Positions 1-5,581 of a stretch of 5,581 nt of DNA are shown here, in pieces (position 1 is the stretch's first letter; every line of letters starts with the position of its first letter). The notes below the pieces were generated by a model. That model saw only the letters and a list, made by a program, of their open reading frames with translations. It did no database searches and was not told where the DNA came from. The position numbers and the translations under genes were made by a program. The DNA is from Candidatus Coatesbacteria bacterium RBG_13_66_14. GTDB lineage: Bacteria; RBG-13-66-14. The DNA lies in the NCBI GenBank assembly GCA_001774505.1, contig MFAF01000017.1:9514-15094 (forward strand), read 5' to 3'.

Positions 1-132
1 GCGTCCGGCTTCTCCGGCGGCGTCTTCTTCGCCATTCTCTTCGCCAACACCTTCACCCCGCTGGCGGACTCTCTCATCCGCGCGCGCCGGAAAAAGTCGA
101 AAGAGGCCGAAGGGGCGGCCGGGGAGGCTTGA
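1..132 (+). CDS. nqrB: Na+-NQR subunit B, C-terminal fragment
   Basis: This is the last 43 codons of a gene entering from the left, in frame from base 1 to the TGA at 130-132. The peptide starts with a glycine-rich turn followed by a hydrophobic helix (FFAILFANTFTPLAD), then a basic, charged tail (RARRKKSKE). The pattern ILFAN.F.PL.D followed by a basic cytoplasmic tail is typical of the last transmembrane helix of NqrB/RnfD. Nqr rather than Rnf is chosen because nqrC, nqrD and nqrF follow. NqrB is the large membrane subunit that holds covalent FMN and riboflavin and forms part of the Na+ and quinone path; those sites lie outside the window. The stop codon directly abuts the nqrC ATG (TGAATG), so the two are probably translationally coupled. 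The family assignment rests on a short tail plus context. Confidence 0.82.
   Translation, partial: ASGFSGGVFFAILFANTFTPLADSLIRARRKKSKEAEGAAGEA
121..127 (+). promoter_or_regulatory. Ribosome binding site of nqrC
   Basis: GGGGAGG lies five bases before the ATG at 133, inside the last codons of nqrB. It supports this ATG as the nqrC start and indicates coupled translation. Confidence 0.7.
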
Positions 133-765
133 ATGCCCTTCAATAAAGACTCGCGCCCCTTCATGGTCTTGTTCCTGGTGGCCGCGTCGGTGCTGGTGGC
201 CTCGGCCCTGACCGCCCTCTACGCCTACACCAAGCCGGTGATAGACGAGCAGAAGGCGCGCCTGTTCAACCGCCGCGTCATCGAGGTCTTCGGCCTGGCA
301 GACCCCGAGGCGGAGCTCCAGCCGGCGCAGGTGGACGAGCTTTACTCCAAGCACGTGAAGCAGGACGAGGCCGGCGGGATGACACTCTACCGGGGCTACG
401 ACGACGCGGGGGAGGAGCTGGGCGTGGCGTTCGAGGCCTCGGGGAGCGGCCTGTGGAGCGTCATCAAGGTTCTGGTGGCCCTGACGCCGGATTACAGGAA
501 CATCTACCGCCTGCGGGTCCTGGAGCAGGGGGAGACTCCGGGGCTGGGCGGGCGGATCGCCGAGCCGGAGTTTCTGCAAAAGTTCGACGACCTGCCGCTG
601 GGGCCGGCGCCGGGGTACGTGGGCGTCGTGGCCTACCAGGCCCCCGACCAGCCCTACGAGGTGGCGGCCATCACCGGGGCCACACAGACCTCCAAGTCCC
701 TGGAAAAGCTGTTGAACGAGGGCATCGCCGCCTTCCTCGACGCGGTGAAGGGGGGGACGCCGTGA
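133..765 (+). CDS. nqrC: Na+-NQR subunit C (FMN-binding)
   Basis: The 210-residue protein has one N-terminal transmembrane helix (about residues 10-32) and a soluble FMN-binding domain. The segment TPGLGGRI (135-142) is the conserved TPGLG motif of NqrC/RnfG. ITGATQTS (180-187) is the S/T-GAT-T/S flavinylation motif; Thr184 is the expected site of phosphoester-linked FMN, normally attached by ApbE on the outer face of the membrane. The protein relays electrons within Na+-NQR. At 210 residues it is short for NqrC (often 230-260) and close to RnfG in size, but nqrF in the same operon favours Nqr. The ATG follows the nqrB stop without a gap. The 3' end overlaps the next gene by four bases (GTGA). 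An ApbE gene is not in the window. Confidence 0.92.
   Translation: MPFNKDSRPFMVLFLVAASVLVASALTALYAYTKPVIDEQKARLFNRRVIEVFGLADPEAELQPAQVDELYSKHVKQDEAGGMTLYRGYDDAGEELGVAFEASGSGLWSVIKVLVALTPDYRNIYRLRVLEQGETPGLGGRIAEPEFLQKFDDLPLGPAPGYVGVVAYQAPDQPYEVAAITGATQTSKSLEKLLNEGIAAFLDAVKGGTP
748..756 (+). promoter_or_regulatory. Ribosome binding site deciding the start of the SH3 gene
   Basis: AAGGGGGGG lies five bases before GTG at 762. The open frame extends upstream to 453, but that part is antisense-like shadow of nqrC. The ribosome binding site and the signal peptide that begins at 762 fix the true start. The seven-G run is also a possible slippage or sequencing-error spot. Confidence 0.65.
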
Positions 766-2180
766 GGCCGACGGCCTTAGTTGTCCTTTGCCTGACGGCG
801 GCCGCCGGAGCCATGAACGCGCCGGAGTGGGCCCTGTCCGCGTCTCCGCCGGAACTGGAATCCGTGTACGCCCTGGTGGATGTGGACGCCCTCAACGTCC
901 GCGACGCCCCGTCGGTGGACGGGAGCAAAATCGGCCTGCTCCACCGCGGCGACCGGGTCGAGATTCTGGCCTGGGCCGTGGGGTATGACCGCTATGAATC
1001 GGAATACGTCTGGGCCGAGGTGCGCGCCGGCGACCTTCGCGGCTACGTCGCCGCCGAAGAGGGTAACTATTTCTGGGGGGAGTTCGGAGAACGCTACCTG
1101 GTCGTCGAGCACGCCTTCGGCGAGCCGGAGCTCACCCTTACCGCGGACCTGGACTCCGACGGGAAGCCGGAGCGAATCCGGGTCGGGCCGGGGGAGGTCC
1201 ATGACGAGTACGAGCAGTTTTTTTACGAAAAGGAGTACGTCTACCGCCTGCCGCTGGTGCTGGAAGTCGAGGGTTCGTTCGACGCCGAGGTGCGTCTGGC
1301 CGACTTCTTCCTGGGGACGAGCACCGAGGAGGTGCCCGCGGAGGAGTTGATCAACCATTTAGAGGAGATCGAAGAGCTCGGCTGGTACCACAACTGGAGC
1401 CTCTACGGCCTCGAGGCGGGCGATTTCAACGGCGACGGGGCGGCCGAGCTGCGCCTGACCCTGGACTTCCGCTCCGCCTACCCATCGCCGGTCATGGGGC
1501 CGATCCCCACCCGCCGGCGGGTGCTGGGCTTCGCCCGGGAGGATGACGGCCTGCGTTGCATCTACGGTTACACCGAGCGGGCCTTCGTCCTCGGGTCCGA
1601 CGAGGACGGCCCCGACGGCGACTGGGCCTACGTCGAGGGCGGGGCGGAGCTGACCCCGGAGGCGCTTACTTACAGCGCCGTGATGGGTTGCCCCGAGGAG
1701 CGGGTACCCTTCGTCAATTTCCGCACCATCCAGGTCCACGATTGGATCCACCCTCTGGACTGGGTGCGGCACCCGCTGCCGCCGCCGAACTACCTCGCCG
1801 ACGGCCTCTGGTTTTCGACCGAACTGGAGGCGCGCTGGGTGCCTGAGGCCGGCTTCTACGCCCTCTACTGCCCGCCGGACAACGACTACGCCCGGGAGCT
1901 CGGCTACGCCTACTCCGAGGTCGCGCCCGTGGGGCTGCTCGGGGTGGACACGGCCGAATCCGCGTGGGGCTTGCTGAAAGAACCGTTGACGCTTTTCTGC
2001 CTGCCGGGGTCCGAGACCGTCGTCGGGACCCTGGAACCGGGAATCTGGGTAGCCGTTCAGCCTTACGCGACCCGGGACGGCGGCTGGTATCTCGTCTCCG
2101 CTATACCCTACGAAGCATTTACCGGTCAGGCCCCCGCCCTGGCCGGTTGGACCCGCACCCCGCCGAAGATGGAGGAGTGA
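762..2180 (+). CDS. Secreted bacterial SH3-domain protein inside the nqr operon
   Basis: The product is 472 residues from the GTG start. Residues 1-27 look like a signal peptide: short basic start, a hydrophobic core (TALVVLCLTAAAGAM), then small residues. Residues about 36-98 fit a bacterial SH3 domain (VDALNVRDAPSVDGSKIG, then GDRVEIL and a GYV end). Two EF-hand/FG-GAP-like acidic loops follow, DLDSDG (129-134) and DFNGDG (221-226), each ahead of a beta-strand; such loops commonly bind Ca2+. Residues about 405-465 form a second, weaker SH3-like unit (LTLFCLPG, GTLEPGIWV, GGWYLV, GWTRT). Bacterial SH3 domains often bind peptidoglycan or protein partners. The gene overlaps nqrC by four bases and ends three bases before nqrD, so it is co-transcribed with nqr. 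It is not a known Nqr subunit; its function is not recognised. Base composition matches its neighbours, so it appears native. Confidence 0.8.
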   Translation: MRPTALVVLCLTAAAGAMNAPEWALSASPPELESVYALVDVDALNVRDAPSVDGSKIGLLHRGDRVEILAWAVGYDRYESEYVWAEVRAGDLRGYVAAEEGNYFWGEFGERYLVVEHAFGEPELTLTADLDSDGKPERIRVGPGEVHDEYEQFFYEKEYVYRLPLVLEVEGSFDAEVRLADFFLGTSTEEVPAEELINHLEEIEELGWYHNWSLYGLEAGDFNGDGAAELRLTLDFRSAYPSPVMGPIPTRRRVLGFAREDDGLRCIYGYTERAFVLGSDEDGPDGDWAYVEGGAELTPEALTYSAVMGCPEERVPFVNFRTIQVHDWIHPLDWVRHPLPPPNYLADGLWFSTELEARWVPEAGFYALYCPPDNDYARELGYAYSEVAPVGLLGVDTAESAWGLLKEPLTLFCLPGSETVVGTLEPGIWVAVQPYATRDGGWYLVSAIPYEAFTGQAPALAGWTRTPPKMEE

Positions 2181-2183
2181 CCC

Positions 2184-2819
2184 GTGCCCAAGAGGGGTGA
2201 GAACTGGCGGATATTCGTCAAGGGGCTGTGGGAGGACAACCCCATCTTCCGCATGATCCTGGGCATCTGCTCCACCCTGGCGGTGACCAACCAGGTCATC
2301 AACACCGTGGCGATGGGCTTCGCCGTGGTCTTCGTCACCGTGTGCAGCTCGTTCCTGGTGAGCCTGGTGCGCAACGTCACCGGCAAGCGCATCCGCATGG
2401 CGGTTTACACGCTCATCATCGCCGCCTTCGTCATCATGGTGGACATCGCGCTGAAATCCTTCGTGCCCACGGTTTCCAAGGCCATCGGGCCGTACGTGGG
2501 GCTGATCATCACCAACTGCATCATCATGGGCCGGGCCGAGGCCTTCGCCTCCAACAACAAGCCGCTGCCGAGCATCCTGGACGCCGCGGGGGTGAGCCTG
2601 GGCTACGCCATGAGCCTCTTGATTATTTCGGTTTTCCGGGAGCTTCTGGGCTTCGGGACGCTGGCGGGGATTCCGGTCCTGGGGCCGGGGTTCGAGCCGT
2701 GGGTGATAATGGTCATGGCCCCCGGCGCGTTCTTCATGCTCGGGACCTACATCTGGATCATCCGCACGGTTCAGGACTCCGCGAAGAAGCGGAAGGAACT
2801 CCGCGCCCAGGCGGCGTAG
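2184..2819 (+). CDS. nqrD: Na+-NQR subunit D
   Basis: The 211-residue protein has about six hydrophobic helices and no signal peptide. It starts with a GTG six bases after GGAGGAG (2171-2177), itself inside the end of the preceding gene. NPIFRMILGICSTLAV carries Cys29, and IITNCIIMGRAEAFAS carries Cys112. These match in position the NqrD cysteines that, with two from NqrE, hold the intramembrane [2Fe-2S] centre of the Vibrio enzyme. The RAEAFAS signature marks it as NqrD/RnfE type, not the homologous NqrE/RnfA. It acts in the inner membrane, passing electrons across from the NqrF cluster to the NqrC flavin. Its usual partner gene nqrE should follow immediately but does not. The C-terminus is a basic cytoplasmic tail (KKRKELRAQAA). 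Confidence 0.93.
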   Translation: MPKRGENWRIFVKGLWEDNPIFRMILGICSTLAVTNQVINTVAMGFAVVFVTVCSSFLVSLVRNVTGKRIRMAVYTLIIAAFVIMVDIALKSFVPTVSKAIGPYVGLIITNCIIMGRAEAFASNNKPLPSILDAAGVSLGYAMSLLIISVFRELLGFGTLAGIPVLGPGFEPWVIMVMAPGAFFMLGTYIWIIRTVQDSAKKRKELRAQAA

Positions 2820-2826
2820 GAGGGGG
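2818..2826 (+). promoter_or_regulatory. Strong ribosome binding site after nqrD
   Basis: AGGAGGGGG overlaps the nqrD stop codon (TAG at 2817-2819). It is one of the strongest ribosome binding sites in the window, placed where the nqrE site would be expected. No nqrE-like reading frame follows in any frame; the only continuing frame is the short ORF at 2832. It may be the preserved translation signal of a lost downstream gene. Confidence 0.5.
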
Positions 2827-2831
2827 TTGAG

Positions 2832-2966
2832 TTGCGGCGGGTGAAGGTGTTGGGTCGAGGTGTCGGTATCCCGGCGTCCGCCGCGCCGGACTTCGGTGAA
2901 ATCGCCGAGAACTTGCTCGAAGAGCCACCAGAGGGAACACAGAAAAATTTATCCAAAGGAAATTAA
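2832..2966 (+). CDS. Doubtful 44-residue ORF spanning the GC/AT junction
   Basis: A TTG at 2832 lies five bases after the strong AGGAGGGGG site and opens a 44-codon frame ending in TAA at 2964-2966, directly against the ATG of the PIN gene. GTG at 2841 is an alternative start. The product begins LRRVKVLGRGVGIPAS and ends in an acidic then polar tail (ENLLEEPPEGTQKNLSKGN). The first 35 or so codons are GC-rich like the host and the last nine are AT-rich like the PIN gene, so the frame crosses the composition boundary. The start faintly recalls the swapped-hairpin strand of AbrB/MazE-type antitoxins (GRG followed by xIP), but one residue is missing from the usual spacing. It could be an antitoxin, a truncated remnant fused by the insertion, or chance. 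It is not NqrE: there is no hydrophobic segment. Confidence 0.25.
   Translation: MRRVKVLGRGVGIPASAAPDFGEIAENLLEEPPEGTQKNLSKGN
2955..2960 (+). promoter_or_regulatory. Ribosome binding site of the PIN gene
   Basis: AAAGGA lies six bases before the ATG at 2967 in AT-rich sequence. It differs in style from the G-run sites of the nqr genes and supports this start. It came with the island, which suggests the gene is expressed in its own right. Confidence 0.6.
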
Positions 2967-3794
2967 ATGAATTACTTATTAGATACCAATATCTTTTACC
3001 ATTTGGCTAATAGATTAATAAAATTTGGTCAGCTACCAATGATTCCTCCATACAAATGTTATGTTTCACCATTAACCATATTAGAAATAATAACGAGTAA
3101 AAATTCATACGAGTATCGTAAGAGTGCAGCAGCGTGTTTATTGTATTTTCTAAATTATGGTTTACTTGTTCTATACGACCACGAATATTCATTGGCTAAA
3201 CATTTTGGTTTATCTCACTTAGTAGATGAGGAAAAAAACCAAAATAGCTTAACCCAGTTAGTTAGTTATTTTTATCATTTTTGTGTTTCATATGATGAAG
3301 ATGAGAGTATTAGAGAAGCTACGACTATTATTAAAAGCAGATTTAATGAGGCAATTGATAAATGGATGGCTAATGCTGTTGTTTTCAAGGACATTATTAA
3401 TCTTATATTAAGTGGTAAAATTGAAAAAAACCCACGAGGTTCATCGTTAAAAAAATTTGAAAAATTAGTAAGTGATGTGTTACCGATCGTAAACGAAAAG
3501 GCGCCTCAAGTATTTATTACTAGATTGATGAAGAGCTATTCATTGGATGATATAAAAGCGCCAAGTGCAATTCCTAACTCTATAAAGCACTATGTTGATT
3601 ACATTATCGCTTTCTTTATTGATATGTTCAGACAGGGTACAAAAATGAAGATTCAGGATTATGTAGATATGGAGCATCTACTATATGTTAATAGTAATGT
3701 TGATTGTATTGTGACAAATGACAAAAGGATGATAAGACTTGTAAAAATTAGTGGGCATGAAGATCTTATAAAGCGTCCCTTTCAGTATGAGTAA
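2967..3794 (+). CDS. Large PIN-domain putative ribonuclease
   Basis: The 275-residue protein has the acidic residues of the PIN nuclease fold. The N-terminus MNYLLDTNIF gives Asp6. VSPLTILEII gives Glu40. Near the C-terminus, DYVDMEHLLYVNSNVDCIVTNDKRM gives Asp234, Asp246 and Asp252, with the T-x-D-x-x-M pattern seen in PIN proteins. These would bind Mg2+/Mn2+ for RNA cleavage. VapC toxins are about 130 residues; here some 190 residues, largely helical by appearance (about 45-230), lie between the N- and C-terminal catalytic blocks. This matches larger PIN-like proteins, often of unknown role, rather than classic VapC. There is no signal peptide, so it is cytoplasmic. It is very AT-rich against a GC-rich host and lies in the nqrE position. 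It could be a toxin, a defence nuclease or an RNA-processing enzyme. The PIN call is good; the role is not known. Confidence 0.75.
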   Translation: MNYLLDTNIFYHLANRLIKFGQLPMIPPYKCYVSPLTILEIITSKNSYEYRKSAAACLLYFLNYGLLVLYDHEYSLAKHFGLSHLVDEEKNQNSLTQLVSYFYHFCVSYDEDESIREATTIIKSRFNEAIDKWMANAVVFKDIINLILSGKIEKNPRGSSLKKFEKLVSDVLPIVNEKAPQVFITRLMKSYSLDDIKAPSAIPNSIKHYVDYIIAFFIDMFRQGTKMKIQDYVDMEHLLYVNSNVDCIVTNDKRMIRLVKISGHEDLIKRPFQYE

Positions 3795-3797
3795 TTG

Positions 3798-4889
3798 ATG
3801 CTCCCCATCATCCTCACCTCGGCGGCGGTCATCGGCGGGATAGCCCTCGCCCTGGGGCTCATCCTCGCCCTGGCCGACAAGTTCCTCGCCGACTACGGGG
3901 TGGTCACCCTCACCATCAACGGGGATAAGGAGCTCTCGGTCAAGGGCGGCAACTCGCTCCTGTACACCCTCTTCCAGCAGAAGTACTTCATCCCCTCGGC
4001 CTGCGGCGGAAAGGGCACCTGCGCCTACTGCAAGCTGGTGGTCACCGAGGGCGCCGGGCCGTACCTCCCCACGGAAAAAATCGTCCTCACCGACGAGGAG
4101 ATGGCGAAAAACGTGCGCTTGAGTTGCCAGGTGAAGGTCCGCGGCGCCATGCGGGTCGAGATTCCGGCGGAGTATTTCGAAATCGGCGAGTACGAGGCGG
4201 TGCTGGAAAAGGCCGAGCTGGTCACCCCGGCCATCAAGGAGCTGACCTTCCGGCTCGCCGACCCGCCCGCGATAAAGTTCAAGGCCGGGCAGTACGTCCA
4301 GATACAGGCCCCGGCACCCGGGACCGGCGAGGCGGTCTACCGCGCCTACTCCATGGCCAGCCTGCCCAGCCTGCGGGAGACCGTCTCCTTCAACGTACGG
4401 CTCGAAGAAAACGGCGTTGCCAGCACCTACCTCTTCGGCCTGAAGGACGGCGACCCGGTGAAATTCTCCGGGCCCTACGGCGAGTTCCTCTACTCGCGCT
4501 CGGGGCGCAATGCGGTGTGCCTGGCCACCGGCGTGGGCCTGGCGCCATTCCGCAGCCTGATTCCGGATATTCTGGAAAGCGACCCCGACGTGGAGGTGTT
4601 CCTCTTCTTCGGCGCCCGCGTGAAGGGCGACCTCTACGGCGGGGCCGACATCGAGGAGTGGGCCAAAAACCCGAAATTCCACTACATCCCGATACTCTCC
4701 GGCGAGGAGGGGGACTGGGACGGGGAGCGGGGGCGCATGGACGTCGTGTTCTTCGCAAAGTTTTTCGAGAGTCACGCCCAGGACGAGTACTACCTCTGCG
4801 GGGCGCCGGTGGTGGTCAACTCGCTCACCGCCGAGCTCATTAAAAGGGGCGTCCCCGAGGGCCGGATCCACTTCGACAAATTCGGCTAG
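3798..4889 (+). CDS. nqrF: Na+-NQR subunit F, NADH dehydrogenase component
   Basis: The 363-residue protein (ATG at 3798; TTG at 3795 is an alternative in frame) oxidises NADH and feeds electrons to the Nqr complex on the cytoplasmic face. An N-terminal helix (residues about 3-28) anchors it. A ferredoxin domain follows with Cys69, Cys75, Cys78 and Cys110 (ACGGKGTCAYCK, then RLSCQV) for a [2Fe-2S] cluster. The FAD domain shows RAYS (182-185) and GPYGEF (225-230). The NAD domain shows ATGVGLAPFRS (243-253) and YLCGAPVV (332-339), with the FDKFG end typical of NqrF. It is about 40 residues shorter than Vibrio NqrF, mainly because the loop before RAYS is reduced to a few residues. The start directly abuts the stop of the PIN gene, and no good ribosome binding site is visible upstream. 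All cofactor motifs are intact. Confidence 0.95.
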   Translation: MLPIILTSAAVIGGIALALGLILALADKFLADYGVVTLTINGDKELSVKGGNSLLYTLFQQKYFIPSACGGKGTCAYCKLVVTEGAGPYLPTEKIVLTDEEMAKNVRLSCQVKVRGAMRVEIPAEYFEIGEYEAVLEKAELVTPAIKELTFRLADPPAIKFKAGQYVQIQAPAPGTGEAVYRAYSMASLPSLRETVSFNVRLEENGVASTYLFGLKDGDPVKFSGPYGEFLYSRSGRNAVCLATGVGLAPFRSLIPDILESDPDVEVFLFFGARVKGDLYGGADIEEWAKNPKFHYIPILSGEEGDWDGERGRMDVVFFAKFFESHAQDEYYLCGAPVVVNSLTAELIKRGVPEGRIHFDKFG

Positions 4890-4905
4890 CAGCGCGGGGC
4901 GCTGC
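4889..4905 (+). terminator. Perfect GC hairpin over the nqrF stop codon
   Basis: GCAGCGC, loop GGG, GCGCTGC form a perfect 7-bp stem with a three-base loop. The first base is the last of the nqrF TAG. No run of T follows (the next bases are ACCCCGG), so it is not a textbook intrinsic terminator. It may still mark the operon end or stabilise the 3' end of the nqr message. Confidence 0.4.
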
Positions 4906-4978
4906 ACCCCGGTTCCGCGAGGTTGAGTTTCGGTTATTCGACGACCTTCGCCGCGAGCGATACCTTTAGGACGGAGCT

Positions 4979-5581
4979 ATGAAACCAGTATTTCTCTGCC
5001 TTTTGGCAATGCTGACCGCCGCGTCGGCGACGCGGGACACGTACGATACCGCCTTGGGCGCCTACGGCGAGGGTATAGCCGCGCTCTGCGCCGAAAACGG
5101 CCTCTCCGGCCGCGTGGCCTGGGTCGGTGATTTCGAGGGCGACACGGAGATTTTCCTCGTGGACCTGGCCGATTGCAACCCGGAGCAGGTGACCTTCAAC
5201 ACGTGCCCGGACCGCTCCCCCGCCCTTTCGCCGGACGGGCGCTACCTGGCCTGGGTGAGCGAGATGTACGGCCAGCCCGACATCTACCTCATGGACCTGG
5301 GCGAATCCGGGCGGGACCGCGTGTGGGAAAAGCTCACCGACACCCCCGGCTTCGAGGGCGACCTCTCGTGGTCCGCCGACGGCGAGCGCCTCTATTTCTC
5401 CTCCTACGAGGCCATTGACTACGGCGCGGTGGGGCTATACGCCGAGAGCACCGGGGAGCTGGAGCACCTGGCCGGGCGGAAGAACGGCTTCGCCGTCTAC
5501 TACTACGATTTGGAATACGGGACCGTGGAGCGTCAGAGCCTGGAGCCGGGAGATTACCGCTGGCCGGTCCACGTGGCGGGC
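4979..5581 (+). CDS. Secreted TolB/PD40-type beta-propeller protein, 5' part
   Basis: An ATG at 4979 follows AGGACGGAG, with AGGA (4968-4971) seven bases upstream. The frame stays open to the window edge, giving 201 codons without a stop. Residues 1-18 are a signal peptide (MKPVFLCLLAMLTAASAT). The mature part holds PD40-like blades: GRVAWVGDFEGDTEIFLVDL (about 44-63), then RSPALSPDGRYLAWVSEMYG followed by DIYLMDL, then a third block with LSWSADGERLYFSS. The repeated S-P/A-DG-x-x-L/I-x-F/W pattern and the DIYLMDL strand are those of TolB-like WD40 propellers, which usually sit in the periplasm and bind proteins. It is separated from nqrF by 89 bases and a hairpin, so it may be a separate unit. 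The end of the protein and its exact family are outside the window. It is not enough to call tolB itself. Confidence 0.75.
   Translation, partial: MKPVFLCLLAMLTAASATRDTYDTALGAYGEGIAALCAENGLSGRVAWVGDFEGDTEIFLVDLADCNPEQVTFNTCPDRSPALSPDGRYLAWVSEMYGQPDIYLMDLGESGRDRVWEKLTDTPGFEGDLSWSADGERLYFSSYEAIDYGAVGLYAESTGELEHLAGRKNGFAVYYYDLEYGTVERQSLEPGDYRWPVHVAG

Larger units (their letters stand above)
2937..3794. mobile_element. AT-rich island, probably horizontally acquired
   Basis: Base composition changes abruptly. Sampled 60-base lines give 18 G+C at 3001 and 17 at 3361, against 40 at 4201 in nqrF. The left change falls between about 2925 and 2945; the right change is at the nqrF start. Codon choice also switches to TTA, ATA, AGA and AAT, which are rare in the flanking genes. 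There is no transposase or integrase, and I found no convincing terminal repeats or target duplication, so the class of element and its exact left edge are unknown. It occupies the position of nqrE. An assembly join cannot be excluded from sequence alone. Confidence 0.55.

Noticed and set aside
453..761. Upstream extension of the SH3 protein frame inside nqrC
   Set aside because: The extension is Arg/Gly/Ala-rich shadow sequence of nqrC; the signal peptide and ribosome binding site place the start at 762.
777..1358. Minus-strand open frame opposite the SH3 gene
   Set aside because: It is a shadow of the SH3 frame with low-complexity composition and no domain; the + strand frame has a signal peptide, SH3 motifs and a ribosome binding site.
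2913..2950. Promoter for the PIN gene (TTGCTC with an AT-rich -10 area)
   Set aside because: No acceptable -10 hexamer lies at 16-18 bases from TTGCTC; the AT-rich area merely reflects the island edge.
2967..3794. Classic VapBC toxin-antitoxin pair
   Set aside because: The PIN protein is twice the usual VapC length, and the upstream 44-codon frame has no convincing VapB fold, so the pair is not called.
2940..3805. Target-site duplication or inverted terminal repeats around the AT-rich island
   Set aside because: Comparing the two edges gave only short, imperfect matches such as attaaatga against taattgatg and aaagg against ccttt, no better than chance.
3681..4907. 408-codon open frame on the minus strand antisense to nqrF
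   Set aside because: It lies opposite a gene with intact cofactor motifs; long antisense frames are expected in GC-rich coding DNA, and the product shows no recognisable domain. It also runs across the island junction.
4923..4966. Promoter for the PD40 gene (TTCGAC at 4937 with GATACC or TACCTT downstream)
   Set aside because: Both boxes are poor matches to the sigma-70 consensus and spacing is ambiguous; not enough to call a promoter.

Overview
The window is a stretch of a GC-rich bacterial chromosome carrying most of an operon for the Na+-translocating NADH:quinone oxidoreductase (Na+-NQR). All recognised genes are on the + strand and tightly packed, with overlapping or abutting start and stop codons and strong purine-rich ribosome binding sites. 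GTG and TTG starts are used. No marker allows a lineage call. The lipid-exposed Nqr subunits, the signal-peptide SH3 protein and the PD40 propeller protein suggest a diderm-type bacterium, and the unusual operon make-up suggests a poorly sampled, possibly uncultured lineage; this is inference.

Layout: 1-132 is the C-terminus of NqrB. 133-765 is nqrC, with the covalent-FMN motif. 762-2180 encodes a secreted or periplasmic protein with bacterial SH3 domains and two Ca2+-loop-like DxDxDG repeats, placed inside the nqr operon. 2184-2819 is nqrD, with both cysteines that bind the intramembrane iron centre. 2820-2966 is a short region with a strong ribosome binding site and a doubtful 44-codon ORF. 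2967-3794 is a very AT-rich gene for a large PIN-domain nuclease-like protein. 3798-4889 is nqrF, the NADH/FAD/[2Fe-2S] input subunit. 4889-4905 is a perfect hairpin over the nqrF stop codon. 4979 to the end is the start of a secreted TolB/PD40-type propeller protein, cut by the window edge.

The central observation is that nqrE, expected between nqrD and nqrF, is not in this window. Its place is held by the AT-rich PIN gene, whose stop codon directly abuts the nqrF start. NqrE pairs with NqrD to hold the membrane iron centre, so the complex should need it. Either nqrE was replaced by an acquired gene, nqrE lies elsewhere, a different assembly is used, or the contig is chimeric at this point.

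The Nqr genes would pass electrons from NADH through NqrF (FAD, 2Fe-2S), the NqrD/E iron centre, the FMNs of NqrC and NqrB, and riboflavin to quinone, coupled to Na+ export. The SH3 protein is probably co-expressed and may sit on the periplasmic face or simply share the transcript.
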